Assembly: GCA_009664345.1 (NCBI GenBank)
Contig: CP043547.1
Span: forward strand, 2,818,709 to 2,882,708
DNA length: 64,000 nt
From: Planctomycetales bacterium 10988
GTDB lineage: Bacteria > Planctomycetota > Planctomycetia > Pirellulales > Pb10988
Direction: 5' to 3'
The stretch's first letter is position 1. Every line of letters starts with the position of its first letter. Positions 16,252 to 25,369 of the stretch are shown piece by piece. A program made the position numbers and the translations under genes. The notes under the pieces are model-generated. The model was not told the DNA's origin and ran no database searches. It saw only the letters and a program-made list of their open reading frames with translations.

Positions 16252-18277
16252 GGTTTCTTGTAAGGGCGAAGTTCGTCACTGTACAGAAATCATCAATAAT
16301 TCCTTCGCCAAAAAGGGAGATGCCACCGCCTATCGAGTAGGGCTCAAGTTCGTCGAACTGACAGGAGAGCAACTGGCAGGCTTGTGGGAAATCTCCATCC
16401 AATATGCCGTGCAACGACAATATATGAAGTTCCGCGGCGACCGGATTGATAAAGTCAAAGGTGGCGTCATGAGCCTGCTTTGGCCTTTTCCTTCCAAAGC
16501 GGGTGGGCGTGGATATCACCTTCCGGTGCATCTGAAGCCTCACGACGAAGATGCGGAACCGGATTCCAAACTCGATTTGAATCATACTTTGCCCGATTCG
16601 GAAGAATTTATCGGGGTCGGAAGTGTGACGGAAAAAATCTCCTCGACCTCGATGCAAGCTCTGCTTTATGATCGTTGCCCCATTGGTCAAATGGTCGAGT
16701 TCATCCTGGGAACTCCTTTCGGAGAAGTCAAAGGGTTGGCTCGCGTGACTGGGCATCAAGATCGTTTGGTGGGTACTTTGCCTCTGGTCAATCATAAATT
16801 TGAGTTCGTCCGATTCCTCGGACCGACGCGTTCCCGCTTGAACTCGCTCCTAACGATGGGTGAGCAAAAGAAAATTATCGATTCTTTGGTTTACGTTCCG
16901 CTCAAACAACGTTGGCCTGTCATGCGACCGACGATGTTCGTCGTGGCACCAACGGTGGTCCTCTTGATCATCTTGACGGCGATGTTTCACTTCACGCACT
17001 ACGATGGCATTTTGTTAAATCAAATTGCCCGTGGAGACTTTGCCGCTTCCCCAGAAGACATGCAACGTATCGAACGCCTGGTGGAAACGAAATTGAATCA
17101 ACCCGGTGTCGGTGAAGAAGAGCTTTGCTTGCTCCGCGATGCCATGTTGAAAATCAATCGACCGAAGGAAGCCGCCGAACTCGTCAAACGCGTGACGGAG
17201 ATCGCCCCGGAAAATCTCGATATTCGTTTGGCTCATGCCAACAACTTGATGGACGCCGGTAAGTACGACGAGGCGGAAAAAGAATTTCAACATCTATTGG
17301 ATGAGTTCGAAAGCCGCTACGTGCGAGACGAAACGCGAGTCTTGGGTTATCTGAGTGCTGCCCGAAACAGTATCAAGCGAAATCAGCTCAATGAAGCCAT
17401 GGCCCGTTTTGGTCGGCTGATGGAAGTCGTGCCGGATAATGTCGAAGTTCGCATGGAATTCGCCCGCGTCTTGCTGGCAGCCCAAGAACCGGATCGAGCT
17501 TTGGATGTGCTGGAAGAAGCCGATCTGGATAGCCGAAGCCGTGAGTCCTTGGTCTTGATGGCGAATATTTATGCTGCGAAGAAAGATTTCCCGGCTGCCG
17601 AAAGTGTTTTGCAAGAAGCCTTGGCTATCGCACCGAACGATCCAGAAATTCGAACCATGGCCGCCGACATCGCCAGTTGGATGGGTAACTATGGCAAAGC
17701 CCTGGTCATGTATGAAGAGTTGTTGGAAAACAATCCTGATGATCTAGACCTTCAAATGAAATATGGTCTGACCTTGCTTTGGGATCGTAAGTATGCCGCT
17801 GCCATGGAGCAAATCACTCCCTTGGCAAGCATGACCGACAGCGAGAAATATGGGGAAAACCTGTGGATGGACTTCCTCAACGCCGCCGCTGGATCGCCGG
17901 TGCTGACGAGACCTGCGGAGAATTTACTGGCACGGATCGATCGTGAAGTGAAAACGGATTCCTTCAAGGATATTACCTTGATGACCCGCCTGGCGGATGC
18001 TTATATCAATCATGGGAATGCCTTCCGAGGTCGTCAACTACTGGAACGATCGCTTCGTTTGGATGAAAACAATGCGGAAGTTCGACTTCGCTTGGCGGAC
18101 ACCTTGCACAATATGGGACAGTTCGAGCTGGCGGATCGTCATTATCAATTGTTGATCGGGCGAGCGGGAGTCACACCAAAAAACTCCCCTGGGGCGATCG
18201 CATCGGGGGAGTCCCGAAGAAAGATTGAAGCCCTCTTTACCCGACTGAATCAACTCGAAAACATTCGTACTCAATAG
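16193..18277 (+). CDS. PilZ C-terminal part, membrane segment and TPR protein (second half of the BcsA-like gene)
   Basis: Up to 694 residues from an ATG at 16193 that overlaps the previous frame and has no ribosome-binding site. The first real homology is the end of a PilZ domain (GGIEVSCKGEVRH, YRVGLKFVELTGEQLAGLW) that completes the one broken off in the preceding frame. It probably does not start independently. Next comes a mixed region with a second PilZ-like patch, a membrane span near residue 245 (FVVAPTVVLLIILTAMFHF), and from residue 270 to the end a series of TPR-like 34-residue helix pairs (AGKYDEAEKEFQHLL, AAQEPDRALDVLEEADL, GNYGKALVMYEELL). In cellulose systems TPR repeats usually sit in the periplasmic partner BcsC; here they appear fused to the synthase side. 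A bidirectional terminator follows. Confidence 0.8.
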   Translation: MKKFLPGQSWTSYSKGGGIEVSCKGEVRHCTEIINNSFAKKGDATAYRVGLKFVELTGEQLAGLWEISIQYAVQRQYMKFRGDRIDKVKGGVMSLLWPFPSKAGGRGYHLPVHLKPHDEDAEPDSKLDLNHTLPDSEEFIGVGSVTEKISSTSMQALLYDRCPIGQMVEFILGTPFGEVKGLARVTGHQDRLVGTLPLVNHKFEFVRFLGPTRSRLNSLLTMGEQKKIIDSLVYVPLKQRWPVMRPTMFVVAPTVVLLIILTAMFHFTHYDGILLNQIARGDFAASPEDMQRIERLVETKLNQPGVGEEELCLLRDAMLKINRPKEAAELVKRVTEIAPENLDIRLAHANNLMDAGKYDEAEKEFQHLLDEFESRYVRDETRVLGYLSAARNSIKRNQLNEAMARFGRLMEVVPDNVEVRMEFARVLLAAQEPDRALDVLEEADLDSRSRESLVLMANIYAAKKDFPAAESVLQEALAIAPNDPEIRTMAADIASWMGNYGKALVMYEELLENNPDDLDLQMKYGLTLLWDRKYAAAMEQITPLASMTDSEKYGENLWMDFLNAAAGSPVLTRPAENLLARIDREVKTDSFKDITLMTRLADAYINHGNAFRGRQLLERSLRLDENNAEVRLRLADTLHNMGQFELADRHYQLLIGRAGVTPKNSPGAIASGESRRKIEALFTRLNQLENIRTQ
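16237..16245 (+). repeat. Homopolymeric G9 tract at the frame switch
   Basis: Nine G in a row inside the PilZ coding region. With nine, the upstream frame meets TGA at 16249-16251; with eight, both frames fuse without loss of domain sequence. It may be a phase-variable tract, a frameshift or slippage site, or a sequencing error. Confidence 0.85.
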
Positions 18278-18314
18278 AAGTTTTACTTCTTGAGAGAACG
18301 AAAATGAACAAACC

Positions 18315-18358
18315 AAAAAAGCCTTCCGGATCACTCACCCGGAAGGCTTTCTTTTTTT
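18315..18358. terminator. Bidirectional terminator between convergent genes
   Basis: A-run 18315-18320, perfect nine-base stem GCCTTCCGG / CCGGAAGGC, loop of nine, then TTTCTTTTTTT. It can serve the BcsA/TPR unit on the plus strand and the sulfatase on the minus strand. Confidence 0.9.
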
Positions 18359-18387
18359 CGGAATCAAGTAGAGAATTCTAAAAGCGC

Positions 18388-19830
18388 TTATTGCTTTTTC
18401 TTTGCTTGCCCTGCTGCCTTCTCTTCACGAACGGGAGTAGCAAAGGAAGTAGGAATCGCTTTCGAAAGGTGCTTTTTGATTTCGACGAATTCTTCTCGAC
18501 CCGCAAGATTTTCCCATTCGTGGGGGTCTTGAGAATGATCATAAAGTTCTTCGGAACCATCTGCATAGCGAATGTACCGCCACTTTCGATCACGCACTGC
18601 CACATTCCCTGGGCCATGGATCGTTACGGCCGGATGTTCCCAGGAGGCATTCGGCTCACGGACCAACGAGGCAAAACTTCGCCCATCGAGTGTCGTCTCA
18701 GGCTGTGGCAAGCCGCATAAATCCACCAGCGTCGGATAGAGATCGATTAACGTAACCGGCCCATCGCAGCGGCTGCCGGCATGCTTACCCTGGGGCAATC
18801 GGACCAATAGCGGCACATGCGTGGTCAATTCCCACAGGGCATATTTAGCAAAATGCTCCTTTTCTCCCAGATGAAAACCATGATCGCTGAAGACCACCAC
18901 GATCGTATTGTCGGCATGCGGGCCTTGATCGAGGGCGTTGATAAGCTTCCCAAACGTCTCATCCATGAAAGAAACCGAGGCAAAATACGCCTGCACGACG
19001 GGTTTCCATTGCTTGGCCTCTTGCAAGGCTTTCAGGCTCACCGGATAGGCTGCCCATTCGCGGGCAGTTTCGGAAAGGTCCGCGAGGTCATCTTCTTTCA
19101 CCGGTGGCATCGTGAGCGATTCGAGCGGATGCATGTCGAAAAAACGTTTCGGGGCTGTCCAAGGATTATGCGGTCGATAAATGCCATGGGCTAAAAAGAA
19201 AGGCATCTTCTTTGGAGTTTGCAAACGTTTGACCGAGATCGTGGCGTTCTGCACATCGGGAAAATCCTCATCGGCCCCACTCCAGGCCTGATAGTTAAAC
19301 AGTGGCGGCCGTTCAACGGAGTCGGGGATATATTTTTCGGTTGCCCGTGGGCCATAACCGCCGGCGATGTTTCGGCTATCGTTCCAATATTTTTTAAAAC
19401 CCGGTGGCGTCGAATGATAAACTTTCCCCGAGATCATGGTTCGATAGCCATTCTTTTGAAAATGCTCTGGCAAGCTCACAGCCTCACGAGCCGGCTGCGA
19501 AAGCTTGAAATGATCATTGTTCATGTAGACGCCGGACTTCCAGGGGGCGACCCCACTGATGATGGCGGTTCGGCTGGGATTGCAAATGGGAGCCGTGCAA
19601 TAAGCATGCGTGAAGGTCACCGCGGTTTCGGCAAATCGATCGAGATTCGGGGTCTTGATCCCAGGATGCCCCCGCAAAAGCCCTAGGTAATCGTTGAAGT
19701 CATCGATCGCTATAAAAAGTACATTTGGCTTTTCTTGCTTTTGAGCAGCATGTGTACCATTGCCAAAACTTGAAGCAAGCAACACTGCCAGTCCACCTAG
19801 CAGGCGAGCGAAGACCGATGTTCGGTTCAT
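18388..19830 (-). CDS. Secreted sulfatase, iduronate-2-sulfatase-like
   Basis: About 480 residues. The signal peptide MNRTSVFARLLGGLAVLLASSFGNGTHAA begins at the ATG at 19830; the frame is open to 19863 but only this start gives a normal export signal. The alkaline-phosphatase-like sulfatase fold shows metal ligands in NVLFIAIDDFNDY, the formylglycine motif CNPSR within APICNPSRTAIISG (the Cys becomes the catalytic formylglycine), SGKVYH, and the late FSDHGFHLGEKEHFAKYALWE block. The layout is that of the iduronate-2-sulfatase branch (S1_7-like). Acts on sulfated sugars outside the cytoplasm. An AAAASYRSTTTT motif sits where a ribosome-binding site would be. It lies downstream of a second sulfatase on the same strand. 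Confidence 0.92.
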   Translation of the reverse strand: MNRTSVFARLLGGLAVLLASSFGNGTHAAQKQEKPNVLFIAIDDFNDYLGLLRGHPGIKTPNLDRFAETAVTFTHAYCTAPICNPSRTAIISGVAPWKSGVYMNNDHFKLSQPAREAVSLPEHFQKNGYRTMISGKVYHSTPPGFKKYWNDSRNIAGGYGPRATEKYIPDSVERPPLFNYQAWSGADEDFPDVQNATISVKRLQTPKKMPFFLAHGIYRPHNPWTAPKRFFDMHPLESLTMPPVKEDDLADLSETAREWAAYPVSLKALQEAKQWKPVVQAYFASVSFMDETFGKLINALDQGPHADNTIVVVFSDHGFHLGEKEHFAKYALWELTTHVPLLVRLPQGKHAGSRCDGPVTLIDLYPTLVDLCGLPQPETTLDGRSFASLVREPNASWEHPAVTIHGPGNVAVRDRKWRYIRYADGSEELYDHSQDPHEWENLAGREEFVEIKKHLSKAIPTSFATPVREEKAAGQAKKKQ

Positions 19831-19833
19831 AGT

Positions 19834-19847
19834 AAAAAGTAGTTTTT
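19834..19847. repeat. AAAASYRSTTTT motif, copy GTAG, at the sulfatase start
   Basis: A5-GTAG-T5 only three bases upstream of the chosen ATG of the 18388-19830 sulfatase, occupying the Shine-Dalgarno position. Confidence 0.65.
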
Positions 19848-19868
19848 GAATTATCATAGACAAATCCT

Positions 19869-19881
19869 AAAAGTAGTTTTT
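19869..19881. repeat. AAAASYRSTTTT motif, copy GTAG, second of a pair
   Basis: A4-GTAG-T5, centred about 34 bases from the copy at 19834-19847, directly next to the T-run of the upstream sulfatase's terminator. Confidence 0.65.
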
Positions 19882-19883
19882 AT

Positions 19884-19926
19884 AAAAAGAGCAGACTTCC
19901 CATCAACTTTAGACGAGAAGTCTGCC
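19884..19926 (-). terminator. Terminator of the 19941-21575 sulfatase
   Basis: GCAGACTTC (19891-19899) pairs with GAAGTCTGC (19917-19925); on the minus strand the stem is followed by TCTTTTTATA. Confidence 0.75.
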
Positions 19927-19940
19927 TATCGAATGAAACG

Positions 19941-21575
19941 TCAATTCTGCTTTTTGTTTTTCTTCTTAGGTTTTTTCTTTCCAAAGAGTTCCGGCGAGGC
20001 AGGGAAAACATGGGTTCGTTCCGCCCAGGCATCGTAGAGAGCGGCCATCTGTTCGACACGTTCGGGATGTTGCTCGGCCAAGTCGTGCAACTCCGTCCGG
20101 TCGGCTTCCATATCATACAGTTCCCAAGGTTGATTGCGTAACGAAACGATTTTCCATTTGCCTTGGCGAACGGCACGATTCTCTTCATGGTTGAAGAAAA
20201 GTGGCTGTTCACGGTCTAAAGAGCTTCCTTCAAGGACCGGCCGCAAGCTGATCCCTTCCATCGGCTCAATGGCGTGGCCGTTCCATTCGGTCGGATATGC
20301 CGCTTCCGTGTAGTCGACCACGGTGGCCATGATGTCGATCAAGTGGCTGGGTTGATGGTTCCGCTGGCCGACTTGTTCCTTGGCGATTCCTTGCGGCCAA
20401 TGAGCGATGAGCGGCGTGGCGATTCCCCCTTCATGGACATAATGCTTGAACTTTCGAAAAGGCGTATTGTTAAGCGTTGCCCAGTTTTGACCGAGGAAAA
20501 CATTTGACTTCGGACCGCCGGGGTTCTTACCTTCGTATCGGCCATCGGGACCGGATTCGGCATTGCCCCCGTTGTCGCTGAGGAACAAAATCAAGGTATT
20601 GTTGAGTACGTTGCGGTCTTTCAGACCCTCGACAAGCGTTCCTACACTCTGATCCATCGTCGAGATCATCGCCGCATAAATCGACATGATATGGTCAAAG
20701 CGGTCGCGTTTCTCCTCGGGAACGTTTCGCCACATCGGAGTATTCTTTGGAACACGACTTTTGCCCCACTGATCCTCTAGCAAGCCGATTTCAAGTTGCT
20801 TTTGGTAACGCTGTTCCCGGAGGCGATTCCAGCCTGTCAGATACTTGCCGCGGAATTTGTCGATCTCTTCTTGAGGAGCCATCAAGGGAAAGTGCGGCGC
20901 GCAGTGAGCCAAATAGAGGAAGAAAGGTTTCTCTTCGTCCAGGGCTTCATCGATGAACTTCAGCCCCCATTCCGTCCAAAGATTCGTGCCATACCAGGGT
21001 GGATTGAAGGTCGGATCGTCGAGCGGTTTTTCTTCGCCATTAAGATAAAGTCTCGCGCCCCCTTTGCTTCCCCCTTGACTGGAAAAGAAAATCCCCCCGC
21101 GAGCGAGATTCAAACTTCGTGAAAACCCTCGGCTTTGCGGGGTGCAACCTCGATTGAAACCCAAGTGCCACTTACCGGTGATGGCAGTGAAGTAGCCTGC
21201 TTGTTGCAGAACCTCGGCCATCGTGACACTCGAGTCAGCGATCTTGGCTTGATAACCAGGATGACCAGGAACGGCCAAGCCGTCGAGGTGTCCCATACCT
21301 GCTTGATGCGGATAATGCCCGGTCAAAAGCGATGCCCGCGTCGGACTGCAACGCCCGGTATTATAAAACTGGGTGAAATGCACGCCGTTTTTCGCCAAAG
21401 CATCGAGATTCGGCGTCGGAATCTCACTGCCATAGCAGCCGATGTCCGAAAAGCCCATATCATCGACCAAGATGACAATCACATTAGGTCGGTCTTTGGC
21501 TTCTGTCGTCGCAACTAAATTTAGACAAAGGAGCGAGAGGCTCAAAGCGAAAAGCACTTTTGATATTCTATTCAT
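19941..21575 (-). CDS. Secreted arylsulfatase
   Basis: A 544-residue arylsulfatase A-type enzyme. A signal peptide (MNRISKVLFALSLSLLCLNLVATTEA) leads into NVIVILVDDMGFSDIGCYGSEI, which carries the first calcium ligands (DD). The formylglycine motif CSPTR in TGRCSPTRASLLTGHYPHQAG is canonical, and GKWHLG, LFLSDNGG and a C-terminal ALS-type domain follow. The tail is lysine-rich (KKKPKKKNKKQN). Hydrolyses sulfate esters in the periplasm or outside. Codons 6-9 carry an AAAASYRSTTTT motif, and another lies 29 bases before the start. The GH43-like gene is 48 bases upstream on the same strand, suggesting shared transcription. A hairpin terminator follows. Confidence 0.94.
   Translation of the reverse strand: MNRISKVLFALSLSLLCLNLVATTEAKDRPNVIVILVDDMGFSDIGCYGSEIPTPNLDALAKNGVHFTQFYNTGRCSPTRASLLTGHYPHQAGMGHLDGLAVPGHPGYQAKIADSSVTMAEVLQQAGYFTAITGKWHLGFNRGCTPQSRGFSRSLNLARGGIFFSSQGGSKGGARLYLNGEEKPLDDPTFNPPWYGTNLWTEWGLKFIDEALDEEKPFFLYLAHCAPHFPLMAPQEEIDKFRGKYLTGWNRLREQRYQKQLEIGLLEDQWGKSRVPKNTPMWRNVPEEKRDRFDHIMSIYAAMISTMDQSVGTLVEGLKDRNVLNNTLILFLSDNGGNAESGPDGRYEGKNPGGPKSNVFLGQNWATLNNTPFRKFKHYVHEGGIATPLIAHWPQGIAKEQVGQRNHQPSHLIDIMATVVDYTEAAYPTEWNGHAIEPMEGISLRPVLEGSSLDREQPLFFNHEENRAVRQGKWKIVSLRNQPWELYDMEADRTELHDLAEQHPERVEQMAALYDAWAERTHVFPASPELFGKKKPKKKNKKQN
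21550..21561. repeat. AAAASYRSTTTT motif, copy GCAC, in signal-peptide codons
   Basis: A4-GCAC-T4 inside codons 6-9 of the arylsulfatase signal peptide, encoding K-V-L-F on the minus strand. Confidence 0.6.
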
Positions 21576-21603
21576 ATTGCCATTGATTCCTTAGATTGAA
21601 TGC

Positions 21604-21617
21604 AAAAAACACTTTTT
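21604..21617. repeat. Near copy of the AAAASYRSTTTT motif (ACAC centre)
   Basis: A5-ACAC-T5, five bases past the GH43-like stop codon and about 55 bases from the copy at 21550-21561. The first centre position is A instead of G or C. Confidence 0.45.
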
Positions 21618-21622
21618 AATAA

Positions 21623-22819
21623 CTACCCGTTCGTGATCGGCTCGAAGGATTGGGCTTCATCGGGACCGGGAGAGGCATAGTCGGGATCCTTCGCCCGAAT
21701 GAAAATTTCGCCATTGTTCTGCACGTCAACATCGAGAGGGACAATGGTGACCCCTTGTTGATTGATGGTTTGAGCCGTTTCGCTCAGGTCTTTGCCTCGG
21801 GCTGCTTTGCGTGAAAGCGGCGGGATATTCCCATTGTAAAACGCGGTACACCACCAGCGACCGTTTTTATCTTGAAACGGCGTTCCATGACCGAGGAAGC
21901 GACCGGCGAACTTGCGAGGGCCATACGGTCCGGTGATTTTGTCCGCCGTGCAGTAGTAAAGATTGTAGGAACCTTGCCGCATTTGATCGGTCGACCAACC
22001 AGTTCCAAAGAGGACATACTTTCCTTCGATCTTGTAAATCAAACAGCCTTCGTGCCCCATCTTGCGGCCCGAGGGGCCGATGGAAGTAGGCTTCTTGGCG
22101 ACGGCGGATAAGTCCGCAGTGAGCGGGGCAATTTTAGTTGCCGCCCAAATCAACCAGACGGTGCCATCGTCGTCTTGAAAGAGCGAAGGGTCGTGACGCC
22201 GGGCAATCGAAGTCCCCAGCGGATGTTTGAAAGGCCCCTTGAGTTCCGCCCCTTCGGTCACGGCCAGATTGGCCCCTTTCACCGGAGCGGGACTCGTGTG
22301 GACCAGAACCCAACGGCCATCAATGAAATGAACTTCCGGGGCCCATAGCCGCCACTGGTCTTGCGGGACTTCGTCAAACGCTTGTGGCTGGGCCTCAAAC
22401 CAAACGCCATCCTTCAAGGTAAACGGCGTGCCGAGGCTCTCCCACTTGATCAAGTCGCGGCTTCGCCAAGCCTGCATCTTCCAGCCGACAATACTTTCAT
22501 CACCCAAGCCGGTATTATAAGGATCGCTTTGCTCGCGAGGTTCCTCCGGCAGCGGGGTCGTTCCTGTCAGATAATAAAAACCGTCCGGGCCCAAGGTTAT
22601 ATAAGGATCGCGAATCCAACCGGCTTTGATGAAGAGAGCACGTTTGTGTTGTTTCAGTCCTTTGGCGATCTTTTGAGGAGGCATCGCCTTAGCAGTCGCC
22701 GGAGGCTCAGCCGCAACAGAACTCTCGATCGGTAAAAAGAGACAAGCGGCAAAGAGGGCAAAACTTGTCAATAGTATTGGATGCCTTGAAGCAAGATTGG
22801 TGAGAAAAGTACGAATCAT
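21623..22819 (-). CDS. Secreted glycoside hydrolase family 43-like protein
   Basis: About 398 residues from the ATG at 22819 (an earlier in-frame start at 22879 is less likely). The signal sequence ILLTSFALFAACLFLPIESSVAA is followed by a five-bladed beta-propeller typical of clan GH-F. Visible GH43 hallmarks are WIRDPYITLGPDGFYYLTGT (the catalytic base Asp in R-D-P), W-R-S-R-D-L-I-K-W-E-S-L-G, LWAPEVHFIDGRWVLVHTSP (pKa-modulating residues follow) and GPFKHPLGTSIARRHDPSLFQDDDGTVWLIW. Members act on arabinose- or xylose-containing or galactan chains. It probably leads a unit with the arylsulfatase downstream, consistent with removal of side chains from a sulfated polysaccharide. Confidence 0.87.
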   Translation of the reverse strand: MIRTFLTNLASRHPILLTSFALFAACLFLPIESSVAAEPPATAKAMPPQKIAKGLKQHKRALFIKAGWIRDPYITLGPDGFYYLTGTTPLPEEPREQSDPYNTGLGDESIVGWKMQAWRSRDLIKWESLGTPFTLKDGVWFEAQPQAFDEVPQDQWRLWAPEVHFIDGRWVLVHTSPAPVKGANLAVTEGAELKGPFKHPLGTSIARRHDPSLFQDDDGTVWLIWAATKIAPLTADLSAVAKKPTSIGPSGRKMGHEGCLIYKIEGKYVLFGTGWSTDQMRQGSYNLYYCTADKITGPYGPRKFAGRFLGHGTPFQDKNGRWWCTAFYNGNIPPLSRKAARGKDLSETAQTINQQGVTIVPLDVDVQNNGEIFIRAKDPDYASPGPDEAQSFEPITNG

Positions 22820-23044
22820 GAGGGCCTTTCTTCGGTCAAACGAAAGCGGGGAAAGTAAGGAAGGCAAGCGATTGTGCAACCTTGCAGGATACCGGACTCG
22901 GCCTGGTGAGAACAGAGAACAGGGTTAGAAATTCCGCGAGTGGCGAATCTTTACCGGGGAGAACCGAGGGCTTATGGTGAAAGGTTCGCGTTTCGATCTG
23001 CCGCTTTTTGCTGATTTCCCCGAGTACCTGATTGTGTGGAACTT

Positions 23045-24463
23045 ATGAAAACTACTTTTCGCATCTCGCCCTGGTTACTGGTTTTACTATTTCTGCCTTT
23101 GTTGGGGATCTTGGGTTTCCAAATGCAGAACACTATTCCCAATACGCAATCGGCTTTGGTTGGTGATGGCGAGGCCGATGATACAGCCGCCTTGCAATCA
23201 TTGATCGATTCCGCCGAAGGAGCCATCGAACTGCCGCGAGGAATCTACCGGATCACAAAACCTCTACTCATTGACTTAGACCAGATCGGCGTGACGTCGC
23301 TTTCCGGTGGTGGCGTGGCGACGTTGAAGATGGATGGTCCCGGTCCGGCGATTCGCTTGCGAGGAACACATTTTAAATCAGCGGCCCCGCGAACTTTTGA
23401 AGAGAGAGTTTGGCAACGGCAGCGGATGCCGCTCATCGATGGCTTGGCGATTATCGGCGATCACCCCGAAGCTGACGGAATTGAAGCGGCCGGCACGATG
23501 CAACTCACGATGACCCGATTGCATATCAAAGGCGTACGGCACGGCATTCATTTGATTGAAAACAATCGGAACATCATTATCAGCGATTGCCATCTCTATG
23601 AAAATCAAGGCTGTGGGCTACTGTTGGATGACGTGAACTTGCATCAAATCAACGTCAATGGCTGTCATATTAGTTACAACGCCGGGGGTGGAATCGTTTC
23701 GCGAAAGGGAAATGTTCGCAACCTGCATATCACCGGATGTGACTTGGAAAGCAACATGAGCGACGCCACCGAGCCGACCGCGAATGTCTTGATCGATTGC
23801 CGCGAAAGTGAACACGGCACCGGAGAGGTCGCCATCACCGGATGCACGATTCAGCACAATAGCACTTCGCCGGACTCCGCGAACATTCGCATCATGGGGC
23901 AGACGCAGCTTGCAAAGACGCAGGCCTTCCAGCAAGAGGGGAATGTCACGATCACTGGGAATGTCTTCAGCGACGTGCGGGTGAATGTCCATCTGGACAA
24001 CTGCCGCGGCGTGACCTTGACCGGGAATACTTTTTGGATGGGTTACGAGCATGATCTCTTGATCGAAAACAGCTCGAACATCGTGATTGGCCCGAATAAT
24101 CTTGACCGCAATCCCCGCTATAACTACGGAACAACCCAAGATGCGAACAACGGCGTCCTCATACAGCATTGCGAAGATTGTACCATCCAAGGTCTGCATA
24201 TCACTCGAGTTTGGCGGAAGGAAGCGGCTTTGATTTTGCGAAATTGCCGTCGAATGCATCTTGCTAATTGTACGCTTCTCGACAATGACAACTGCGGTGT
24301 CTTGCTGGAAGGTGTCACGCAAAGCCGCATCGAGGGACTTTTTATTCGCGATGATCGGCCGGAGACAACTTCGGTTCCCTTCAAGATGATCGACAGTCAA
24401 CGCAACAAAATCGAGCGAGCATTGGAGGAAAGGATCGACCGATTAGAAGTGAAAAGCGACTGA
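23045..24463 (+). CDS. Exported right-handed parallel beta-helix protein
   Basis: A 472-residue protein with an N-terminal hydrophobic segment (WLLVLLFLPLLGILGF) that could be a signal peptide or membrane anchor. It is followed by DGEADDTAALQSLIDSA, the cap of pectate-lyase-3 type helices. The body is a right-handed beta-helix built from about 22-residue coils with N-x-x-I-T-G-C or I-x-x-N-x-F patterns (NLHITGCDLESN, VTITGNVFSD, VTLTGNTFWMG). The fold is shared by polysaccharide lyases and tail-spike-like proteins; no catalytic residues can be named. The ATG at 23045 overlaps an AAAASYRSTTTT motif in codons 2-5. It is divergent from the GH43-like gene, so both may share a control region. Confidence 0.8.
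   Translation: MKTTFRISPWLLVLLFLPLLGILGFQMQNTIPNTQSALVGDGEADDTAALQSLIDSAEGAIELPRGIYRITKPLLIDLDQIGVTSLSGGGVATLKMDGPGPAIRLRGTHFKSAAPRTFEERVWQRQRMPLIDGLAIIGDHPEADGIEAAGTMQLTMTRLHIKGVRHGIHLIENNRNIIISDCHLYENQGCGLLLDDVNLHQINVNGCHISYNAGGGIVSRKGNVRNLHITGCDLESNMSDATEPTANVLIDCRESEHGTGEVAITGCTIQHNSTSPDSANIRIMGQTQLAKTQAFQQEGNVTITGNVFSDVRVNVHLDNCRGVTLTGNTFWMGYEHDLLIENSSNIVIGPNNLDRNPRYNYGTTQDANNGVLIQHCEDCTIQGLHITRVWRKEAALILRNCRRMHLANCTLLDNDNCGVLLEGVTQSRIEGLFIRDDRPETTSVPFKMIDSQRNKIERALEERIDRLEVKSD
23048..23059. repeat. AAAASYRSTTTT motif, copy CTAC, in first codons
   Basis: A4-CTAC-T4 begins directly after the ATG of the beta-helix gene and encodes K-T-T-F. Confidence 0.6.
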
Positions 24464-24596
24464 CAAAATATCGGAAGAGAAATACGTATTTCCGGAATGC
24501 TTCCTGCTGTCACCTCCTTTAAACTAGTCCGTATCTGAGAGGGACAACTGTCCGGTTGCTGCCCCATTTCCTCTCATCTTTGGAAAGGAAAATCGA

Positions 24597-25361
24597 ATGT
24601 CGATCATTACAGACGCACACCGCCAGCAGTATGTGGATGAAGGGTATTTCATCGTCGAGAAGGCAATCTCGGACGAACACTTGCAAATTTTGCGGGAGTC
24701 CTGCGATTATCTCATCGACGTCATGCATCAAGAGATGGACCGGCAAGGGACCGATCATCTGCATATCAGCCATCGCGGCAAGCGGTATCACATTGCCAAA
24801 CAATACGAGCAAGCCCCGCGATTGAGCCAATATGTCTTTAGTGAATTGATGGCGGAGGTCTGCCGGGCGACGATCGGACCGGAGGCGTTTCTCTTTTACG
24901 ATCAATATGTCGCCAAGGCCGCCGAGCAGGGGATTTCCTTCTCCTGGCATCAAGACTCGGGCTATCTGGATTTTACCCACGATCCTTATGTTACCGTCTG
25001 GGCGGCGGTCGATGATATGACCGAAGAGAACGGCACCGCCTATGTTTTACCTTATTCGAAAGTCGGCATCCGCACCCGCGTGGAACATATTCGGCAGCCG
25101 GACACGGGCGATAAGGTCGGTTACTTCGGTTCGGAACTCGGCGTGCCGGGGATCGTGCCGGCGGGAAGCCTTATTGTTTTTAGCTCGTACACGTTTCATC
25201 GCAGTGGGGCAAATACGACCGACAAGATGCGGCGGGCCTATGTCACGCAATATTCCCCGCACCGCATTTATCGCCCTGGCACCGAGGATTTAATGCATCT
25301 CGGCGTTCCGTTTTTGCAAGGCGGAAAGATCGTCTCCCCCGTTTCTTCTTCCCCCCAGTGA
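24597..25361 (+). CDS. Phytanoyl-CoA dioxygenase (PhyH) family protein
   Basis: A 254-residue cytoplasmic Fe(II)/2-oxoglutarate oxygenase of the PhyH family. The iron-binding H-x-D is in [16 protein letters not shown] (near residue 118), the distal His is in [26 protein letters not shown] (near residue 203), and the later Arg binds 2-oxoglutarate. The N-terminal [19 protein letters not shown] is typical of the family. AAAGGAAAATCG precedes the start. Planctomycetes carry many such genes near sulfatases. The substrate is unknown; the next gene begins eight bases later, so the two are probably translated from one message. Confidence 0.9.
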   Translation: MSIITDAHRQQYVDEGYFIVEKAISDEHLQILRESCDYLIDVMHQEMDRQGTDHLHISHRGKRYHIAKQYEQAPRLSQYVFSELMAEVCRATIGPEAFLFYDQYVAKAAEQGISFSWHQDSGYLDFTHDPYVTVWAAVDDMTEENGTAYVLPYSKVGIRTRVEHIRQPDTGDKVGYFGSELGVPGIVPAGSLIVFSSYTFHRSGANTTDKMRRAYVTQYSPHRIYRPGTEDLMHLGVPFLQGGKIVSPVSSSPQ

Positions 25362-25369
25362 GGCCAACC

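Noticed and set aside
18361-18395. Degenerate motif copy AAAAGCGCTTAT at a sulfatase stop codon
   Set aside because: Only ten of twelve positions fit, so it was not counted as a copy.
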